Shown: in pieces, positions 57,260-64,000 of the stretch
How positions within the stretch are numbered: position 1 is the stretch's first letter
Layout of the letters: each line of letters begins with the position of its first letter
Program-made: the position numbers and the translations under genes
Notes under the pieces: generated by a model
Seen by the model: only the letters and a program-made list of their open reading frames with translations
What the model was told of the DNA's origin: nothing
Databases searched by the model: none
Assembly: GCF_047663525.1 (NCBI RefSeq)
Contig: NC_092617.1
Location: 4,592,501 to 4,656,500 of the forward strand
Direction: 5' to 3'
DNA: 64,000 nucleotides
Source: Anas platyrhynchos
Taxonomy: Eukaryota; Chordata; Aves; Anseriformes; Anatidae

Positions 57260-57955
57260 CTCAGCTCTGCCTCAGGATCTCCTGCCCCAGCAGGAGGAAT
57301 GTGACTGTGGCAGGGACTGTGAGGTCACTTCTGTCTCTGCACTTGATAGGGCAGCAGCAGGAACGTGTCATGGAAAGGGACTGGGAGGTCACTTGTGTCC
57401 GAAGTAGGTGGCAGGTCAGCCTTGGCTTCTCCCTGGGATCTGCACTTTTGGGCTGACATCTGGCAGTGGCCCTGCTAGGCCAGCAGAAGGCACCTGCTTG
57501 GCATGCTGACTGGGGGATCCCCTCTGCCTCCAGAGCCAGGAGGACCCAGGCAGAAAGAAGGCCCCCAGATGGGTTGTCCTGTCCCTTCTGCTTGAGTCCG
57601 TGACTGGGCAGCAGCAGGCACAAGGCTTGGCTGTGTCTAGCCAAGAAGCTTCAAGGCCAGCAGCAGGCCCCTGGCGTGGAAGGTGCTGCTGAGGTGACTT
57701 GTGTCTGGTTGGCTGCGAGGCCGCAAGGAGCCTGCTGGGTTGGGATGTCTACTTCAGGAGTGGTTTCCACCCTGATGGAGCTTCCTTTGGTAGTAGGAAA
57801 CAGCAGAAGAAAAAACTGCCACAAAGTTTGCATTGGAAGTTTGGTACTGGCCATGAGGAGGAAGAAATGTCTAGGGGAACAACTGGTCTTGCTGATAGTA
57901 ACAGAGGCAAAGAAGGCATTAAATGTCTCAGCCTTTACCTCATCCCTTGTCACTG
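57260..57955 (-). repeat. Dispersed repeat 'A' with CR1-derived part
   Basis: Inverted relative to 11640-12335. At its far end (about 57860-57953) lies the CR1-like stretch VKAETFNAFFASV on the minus strand. Confidence 0.65.
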
Positions 57956-58134
57956 GGTTTTCCCCCCAAAATCCAATAAAGGATTATGATTCTCCCTAAT
58001 CCTCCTTCATTTAAGCTATTTCTATTATTTTTATCTTATTTTATTTTATTTTTTTAATTGTCTTTGACGGTAATAGATGGATTGAGCTCCAGCTGGGCTT
58101 TGGCCCGTCCAGTTTTGACATGCACAGCCCCATA

Positions 58135-58800
58135 ACATTCAGGACATAGCTCCAGACAAACTGACAGCATGCATGAGAAGAAAGCACAGCAAATGTGGAA
58201 CCTGACAGCCTTCCATCCCCTGCGCTTCTGTGACTGTGCTACAATGCCATTTAGCTGGTTACTCCTGAATTATCCAAATTTCCATGCAACTCTTGCTGCT
58301 GCTGCTGTCTGGTCAGAGATAGCACAATTACACGAAGGTTGAACTGTCTGCCTGCTGGCATTAACAGCTGATAGAATGGAGCATCACTGTGGGGCAACCT
58401 TGAGAAACTGCAGGATTTTGACTTCAGAAAACTTTTGACTTTCACATGGAGAAGAGCCCAGTCCTGTACCAGAGGGAGAGAAACCCCACCCATCAGGGCA
58501 GACTGGGACTCTGCTGAGTGAGTAGTGGCCAGGAGGAGGAGGCCCTGGGCACCACGAGGGATGCCATACGAGCAGTGGTGCCTGCTCACGAGGAACCAGG
58601 CCAGCTTCCTACAGAGCTGCCTTACAAGGAGCATGGCCACCAAGAAGATCTGAGTTATCACGCTCATCTCAGATCTGCTGTGACACCACAGAGATAAGGG
58701 TCTGCAGCCAAAAAGGAAAGATGTGGAGGTCTCAGAGTCCCTAGGAAAGCCATGTTTAGACAGGATAGAGGGCTGTGGCAAGGCTTAAAGTCCCAACAGG
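58135..58800 (-). other. Recurrent open segment in OR upstream DNA (copy 3)
   Basis: Open frame 58251-58781, 176 codons, with RQLCRKLAWFLVSRHH. The longest of three homologous segments (see 11010 and 30466). No family recognised. Confidence 0.3.
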
Positions 58801-60985
58801 ACCAGGTCTTTGTGTCCATAGTTATGGCTGTTTTCTCTGCTACTGAGGCGTATGACGAGACAGCTGACTGTTAAAGCACCAGGGCCTCATTGCCTCCTCA
58901 TCCCCTCCCATGAACCAGGCAGGGGTTGCACCATTTTCCTGCACTTGGCAATGCACATTCCCATCTCCTACTGCCCCACAAAGAGCCCTGAGCAGTGTCT
59001 GAATGGAAAGGATCTCCCTTCCAGGGGACATGGGTCAAGGTCTGGCCCTTGTACTTGGTGAAACACATCCATTTTTCCTACACATCAGTGTCACCTTCAT
59101 ATTGCCTTTGTCTCCTTGTCCTCACTGCCTCCAGGGTTCTGCTCTAACAAGCTCCAAGGGAGGCTGTGTCAGTGCTGGCCCTCAGGGGGACACTGCAGGA
59201 AACTTGCCTGGGGTTTGTGGGCTCATCAGCAAAGCCCCCAGAGGGGTGATTGCAGTGCCTTGGGCTGGTGCTGTGCTGCTGAGCTGGGCCGAGCTCGTGG
59301 GACAGAGAGAGCTCGTGGCAAGAGGGCCCTGGTGCAGAGAGCCAGCTGTGCCCAGGAGCAGCTCCTGTGCACAGCGCAGCAGGGCTGGGGGCTCTGACCG
59401 CAGGCACCCGGGCAGAAAGGGATTCCAGGCAGCCTGGAGGCTGTGGGCAAAGGAGAGTTCAGAGCAGGAGAAACCTTCACAGCTCTGCCCACGGTAAGTC
59501 TCTGGCTGCACGACAGTGCAGGACAGGCTCCTGGGAGGGGCTTCTGTATGCGGAATGTCTCTGCCTGGCCAGGAGCTGCCAGGATGCCTCTCGTGGCTTG
59601 TGCAGTGTGGAGGAGAAGATGCTGCAGGGCAGCCTTGGACAGAAGATGAGCAGGTCAGGGTCTGCCTGCAAAGAGAAGGCACTTTGCACTCTCTGCCTGC
59701 CTCATCCTGCTATGATTGCGGGGCAGACTCTGCATTAACAGAGTGGCTGGGTTTGCCCAGGCGATGGAGCTTCCTGTTGCATTTCAATAAGACATAAACA
59801 GGTTAGTGATGAACCCGAGAGTATCCCTTCAGGTCTCTCTGCTTACACACTGCACCAGGGCTTTGCTGAGATATTCATTAAGGACCTGCAGACAGGGAGA
59901 TCTCCCCAGAGCTGTCCTCATCCCCGGCAGCTGTCTGCAGGGCTGAGCTTGGCACACAGCGGGTGGAATGGGGTCTGTGAGCATTGATGGGAGGAGCCGT
60001 GGGGACAGAGAAAGAGCTGCTGGCAGGGACAACTGCAGGCAGCAGGGACATGGGCAGGCAGTGAGAGGGAGCTGCTCCCTCCCTGCCATCCCCTGCAGTG
60101 CAGGCACCTTCCTTCCAGCAGCCCCTGGTCTCCTCTCTTCCCCTCAGAGCTTCTGTCACGGCTTGTATAATATGGGGGGCTGAGAATATGGGGTGTCTGA
60201 ACCCTAAATCTCTGTGTAGTTAGTCACATTTGCTGCAGGCCCCCTCCACCTTCCTCCATGGAAGAAGTCACAGAATCACAAAATCATAGAATATCCCGAG
60301 TTGGAAGGGACCCACAAGGATCATCGAGTCCAGCTCCTGGCTCCACACAGGTCTTACCCCCAAATTCCTACCATATGACCAGGAGCATATTCCAAACGCT
60401 TCTTCCACTCCAGAACTCTTGTCCCTCTGCTGTCTGTGCAGGGCAGATGGCACAGGGCTGTGAGGACAGGCGCTACCTCACCGACACCGCAGCCTCTGCA
60501 CTGGCTTGGGTCCGCCTTGCCTGCCCATGCCTGCTTCTCTCCCTTGCCCAGCGTGGCAGCTGGTCGTGCCTGATTCTGACGGGGAGTGCTGTGCACGAAG
60601 GGTGAAGCAGGAGATGATCCCTGTTCTCTCCGGCCAGACGTGCACGATCCATCTGCTGGTTTTGTCTCCTGGGTATTGAACAGGGAAGATGCACACAGAG
60701 GCACACAGCTAAACACCCCTCACTCAGCAGAGGGAGCCACTGCCCAGGAACCTTCCCTCTTGGAACCTCAAATGGAGCAGAGCAGGCTCACTGGGAGCTG
60801 CTGGGCAGAGGAGGCTGCAGTGTACAGGACACTCAGCAAGCACACAGCAGGGATCCAGACAGGGATATAGGCAAAGGTCTTCTTGGAAACAGGGAATGTA
60901 AGGCTTTAATTGGGAATTTTCTCAATTTTGCTCAGAGACATTACTTGTAACACTCTCTATTTATTTTTTTTTTCTCATTTGGCAG
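58800..60985 (+). promoter_or_regulatory. OR7 upstream region with conserved module and candidate intron
   Basis: 58840-59210 matches the OR1/OR3 far-upstream DNA. The module at 59215-59500 holds the palindrome AGGAGCAGCTCCT (59354-59366) and donor ACGGTAAGT (GT 59494-59495). A very strong acceptor (T-rich 60959-60980, AG 60984-60985) lies 22 nt before the ATG. The candidate intron is 1,492 nt and includes a CR1 tail (60270-60415). Confidence 0.5.
60270..60415 (-). mobile_element. CR1 3' tail
   Basis: 'cacagaatcacaaaatcatagaatatcccgagttgg…catcgagtccagctcctgg', minus strand, ending in 'cgcttcttccactccag'. Confidence 0.8.
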
Positions 60986-61007
60986 TGTCCATGTCCAGAA
61001 CCAGCAA

Positions 61008-61943
61008 ATGTCCAACGTCAGCTCTGTGAGTGAGTTCCTCCTGCTGGCATTCGCAGACACGCGCGAGCTGCAGCTCCTGCACTTCGCGCTCTTCCTGGGC
61101 ATCTACCTGGCTGCCCTCCTGGGCAACGGCCTCATCCTCACCGCCATAGCCTGCGACCACCGCCTCCACACCCCCATGTACTTCTTCCTCCTCAACCTCG
61201 CCCTCCTCGACCTGGGCTGCATCTCCACCACTCTGCCCAAAGCCATGGCCAATGCCCTCTGGGACACCAGGGCCATCTCCTATCAAGGGTGTGTTGCACA
61301 AGTCCTCTTTTTCGTATTCTTCATTGGAGCAGAGTATTCCCTTCTCACCATCATGGCCTATGACCGCTACGTTGCCATCTGCAAGCCCCTGCACTACGGG
61401 AGCCTCGTGGGCAGCAGAGCTTGTGCCCAGATGGCAGCAGCTGCCTGGGGCAGTGGTTTTCTCAATGCTGTCCTGCACACGGCCAACACATTTTCCCTGC
61501 CCCTCTGCCAAGGCAATGCTGTGGACCAGTTCTTCTGTGAAGTCCCCCACATCCTCAAGTTCTCCTGCTCAGATGCCTACCTGAGGGAAGTTGGGGCACT
61601 TGTGTTTAGTTTTTCTTTGGGGTTTGGTTGTTTTGTTTTCATTGTTTTCTCGTATGTGCAGATCTTCAGGGCAGTGCTGAGGATGCCCTCTGAGCAGGGC
61701 CGGCACAAAGCCTTTTCCACATGCCTCCCTCACCTAGCTGTGGTCTCTCTGTCTCTCAGCACTGCCTTGGTTGCCTACCTGAAGCCCCCCTCCATCTCTT
61801 CCCCATCCCTGGACTTGGTGGTGTCATTTCTGTACTCGGTGGTGCCTCCAGCACTGAACCCCCTCATCTACAGCATGAGGAACCAGGAGCTCAAGCACGC
61901 CTTGTGGAAACTCATTGGATACATGCTTCTTTGGCATCAGTAG
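61008..61943 (+). CDS. Olfactory receptor, family 14 (gamma-c), OR7
   Basis: A 311-residue receptor with every family landmark intact: N3-V-S sequon, G39-N40, LHTPMYFF, Cys95/Cys177, DRY 119-121, KAFSTCLPHL and NPLIYSMRN. The C-terminus ends LIGYMLLWHQ; the same LLWHQ ending marks the remnant at 49878-50003. AATAAA follows about 205 nt after the stop. By sequence the most consensus-like receptor in the window. Confidence 0.94.
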   Translation: MSNVSSVSEFLLLAFADTRELQLLHFALFLGIYLAALLGNGLILTAIACDHRLHTPMYFFLLNLALLDLGCISTTLPKAMANALWDTRAISYQGCVAQVLFFVFFIGAEYSLLTIMAYDRYVAICKPLHYGSLVGSRACAQMAAAAWGSGFLNAVLHTANTFSLPLCQGNAVDQFFCEVPHILKFSCSDAYLREVGALVFSFSLGFGCFVFIVFSYVQIFRAVLRMPSEQGRHKAFSTCLPHLAVVSLSLSTALVAYLKPPSISSPSLDLVVSFLYSVVPPALNPLIYSMRNQELKHALWKLIGYMLLWHQ

Positions 61944-62148
61944 TGTGCCTATAATTTTAAATGGACACACAGGTTATCTGAACAATCTCTTAGTAAAATA
62001 GCTTGCAATTCTTTTATTATTATTAATATTATCTCTTAAAATTGTGATTTTGATTGAATTATATTCATGGCATCCTATTTTTTTTTATTTACTTTCACCC
62101 AATCATCTTATGTACCTGCAGAACTTGGCTTCCTGTGTGGAAAAGGAG

Positions 62149-62154
62149 AATAAA
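62149..62154 (+). terminator. Candidate polyadenylation signal for OR7
   Basis: AATAAA in 'ggagaataaagaatcc', corresponding to the OR2 site. The following 62200-62500 is the shared OR 3' flank. Confidence 0.5.
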
Positions 62155-62516
62155 GAATCCACGAGAACTTCATTGGTCTCAGATGCTATCTCTTCCCATC
62201 TCCTCTGGAGCTGCTCCCACACAGAGGAGCAGCCCCAGTGGACCTTGAGACTGCCCCTCACTGCCCGCTGGGCTCTGCCTCTTTGCTGCCTTCGGTTCGG
62301 GGCTGCTGCTTCCCTAGAGCCATGGCCAGCAGCAGGATGTGGCCTTTTCACTGTTGCTCTCTTTTGGCTTCTATGTTGTTCTCCTGAGCTCTTGTACTTC
62401 ACTAAGCCCTTAGGTCTCGTGTACCTTGGTGAAAGTTGTCTCTGCAGTGGCATCTCTGCCACATCTCTGCTTCTTGCAAAGCTGGTGTCAGGAATACACC
62501 CAAGGAGCTGCTCACT

Positions 62517-63071
62517 TGTCCTGGTTTCAGCTAGGATAGAGTTAATTTTCCTCCTAGCAACTGGTAGGGTGGTGTGTTTGGGATTTAAGATTAGAATAAT
62601 GTTGATAACACACCGATGTTTTAATTGTTGCAGAGCAGTGCTTACACCAAGCCAAGGACTTTTCAGCTTCTCGCTCTGTCGTGCCAGTGGGCAGGCTGGG
62701 GGTGCAACAGGAGCTGGGAGGGGACAGACCCAGGACAGCTGATCCAAATTGCCCAAAGGGGTATTCCATACCATCTGACATCATGCTAAACAATAGATAG
62801 GGGTGTTTATCCAGGGTTGGAGGGGTGGCCGCTCGGGGATAGGCTGGGCATTGGTCAGCGGGTGGTGAGCAATTGCATTGCGCATCACTTGTTTCGTACA
62901 CATTATTATTAGTAGTACTATTACCATTTTTTTTTTCTGTCCTAATAACTGTTTCTATCTCAACCCACAGGCTTAATTTTCCTGTTTCTCTCCCCCATCC
63001 CAGAGAGGGAGCGAGGAGGGTGACTGAAAGGCTGTGTGGTGTTTAGCTGCCGGCTGGGTTAAACCACAACA
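62517..63071 (+). repeat. Solo LTR, complete (555 bp)
   Basis: Begins TGTCCTGGTTTCAGCTAGGA and ends 'gggttaaaccacaaca'. Contains 'gatattccat'-like 'gtattccataccatctgac', 'ggtgagcaattgcattgc' and TTATTATTAG before 'tctcaacccacagg'. A common avian ERV LTR type; pieces of the same type are at 20150-20370, 44436-44797 and 51074-51275. Flanking pentamers TCACT and GTGTG do not match, so no target duplication remains. Confidence 0.85.
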
Positions 63072-63269
63072 GTGTGAGACACTGCCTTTCACTGCCAGGT
63101 ACCAGGTCAACCAATGCTGGCCCCACACTGCGAGGAAAAAAAAAAAAAAAAAAAAAGCTAAAAATGTTACATACAGAAGATGGTTCTTGAGGATACAAGA
63201 CTGCAGGCACCTGTGGGCAGTACAGACACTGACCCGTGGTCTCAAGGCAAGGCTCCCTGAGTGGGGTGA

Positions 63270-63560
63270 GGGGAGATCAGAGGATGTTGTCTACTTGGAC
63301 TTCAGCAAGGCTTTCAGCACTGTGTCCCATAACATCCTCACAGATAAGCTCAGGAAGTGTGGGATGGACGAGTGGTCAGTGAGGTGGATTGTGAGCTGGC
63401 TAGATGTCAGAGTTCAGAGGGTTGTACTTAGTGGAGCTAAGTCTAGTTGGAGGCCTGTAGCCAGCAGTGTCCCCAGGGATCTACCCTGAGTCCAGTCCTG
63501 TGCAACTTATTTGTCAGTGACCTGGATGATGGAATAGAGTGCACCCTCAGCAGGTGTAAA
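63270..63560 (+). mobile_element. CR1 reverse-transcriptase fragment
   Basis: DVVYLDFSKAFSTVSHNIL, then WIVSWLDVRVQRVVLSG and a broken VPRD (intact copies: VPQG). The frame shifts near 63480. Ends near 63560, just before an OR fragment. Confidence 0.85.
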
Positions 63561-63631
63561 GATGTGCTGTGTTTCAGTCAAAGTGCTCTGTTTTGAGTCA
63601 AAGCTCTTCTCAGGCTCTCCTCAAAGCTCAA

Positions 63632-63745
63632 CTCAGACTCTCCTGCTCAGATGTCTACCTCAGGGAAGCTGGGGCACTTGTGTGTAATGTTTCTTTAGCC
63701 TTTGGTAGTTTTGTTTTCAATGTGCTGTCCTATGTGCATGTATTC
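63632..63745 (+). pseudogene. OR14 internal fragment
   Basis: 38 codons, SCSDVYLREAGALVCNVSL to SYVHVF, matching residues 183-220 of OR1 (ECL2 end and TM5). Both ends are cut; a CR1 fragment precedes it and unrelated AT-rich sequence follows. Confidence 0.8.
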
Positions 63746-64000
63746 ATGTATTTCAAAACTGATTTTCATTCTTTGGAATACTATTCCAGTTAAAATATTT
63801 TTCTTCAACTCACTTCTACTTTTTTTTTTTTTTTTAAAGAAAAGTCCTCATTAACAGGTGCTGGTAAGCTCTTTGTAATTAACCATATAAAGTAACCATA
63901 TAAAGTAACTAGAAGGTAGTCATTTTCTGTGACTCTTTTTTCTCAGAATTTCTCCTCAGGTACAGCAGAGGTGGTGGAATGAAGAGCCTAGCTGCAATGT
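63746..64000. other. Unclassified AT-rich end of window
   Basis: A T-run at about 63821-63833 and a short duplication 'accatataaagtaac' (63883-63910). Nothing else seen. Confidence 0.4.

Overview
This is bird genomic DNA. Intronless family-14 (gamma-c) olfactory receptor (OR) coding exons recur across the window. CR1 LINE copies carry the avian 3' tails (ATTCTATG/ATTCTGTG)n, and several retroviral LTR families of avian type are present. I cannot name the species from the sequence. No housekeeping gene, tRNA, rRNA, CRISPR array or other single-copy protein gene is visible; the window is an OR cluster embedded in duplicated flanks and transposon debris.

Layout: 0-1.8 kb, repeat debris. 1.8-4.4 kb, an internally deleted endogenous retrovirus (ERV) with a tRNA-Phe primer-binding site and a 3' LTR. 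4.5-11.6 kb, segmental duplication copy A with OR1 (minus). 11.6-12.3 kb, dispersed repeat 'A'. 12.3-17.3 kb, a 5-kb 11-bp minisatellite. 17.3-18.3 kb, CR1. 18.3-20.4 kb, decayed ERV pol plus LTR piece. 20.5-22.6 kb, OR2 (plus) with its upstream block. 22.6-24.2 kb, repeats 'B' and 'A'. 23.6-30.9 kb, duplication copy B with OR3 (minus). 30.9-32.7 kb, the longest CR1. 32.7-38.1 kb, mostly unclassified plus an orphan OR-flank module and a solo LTR. 38.1-42.9 kb, CR1 and OR4 (minus). 43.0-45.6 kb, repeats B/A, CR1 and ERV leader. 45.6-48.3 kb, OR5 pseudogene (plus). 48.3-51.3 kb, solo LTR, an OR 3' remnant and an ERV joined to it. 51.3-54.4 kb, OR6 (minus). 54.5-58 kb, repeats B/A and a long minus-strand CR1. 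58.1-62.5 kb, OR7 (plus). 62.5-64 kb, solo LTR, CR1 fragment and an OR fragment.

There are six intact OR genes, one OR with a single nonsense codon, and two OR fragments. All seven main loci share an upstream architecture. A conserved module, holding a 13-bp palindrome in six of the seven, lies 0.45-1.9 kb upstream. A candidate 5' splice donor lies in or just after it, and a 3' splice acceptor sits 22-26 nt before the ATG. This predicts one 5' noncoding exon per OR and is the best candidate for shared cis-regulation. The cluster grew by direct and inverted segmental duplication with gene conversion: OR5 is a clear mosaic of OR2-like 5' and OR4-like 3' sequence. CR1 insertions present in copy B but absent from copy A give relative dates.
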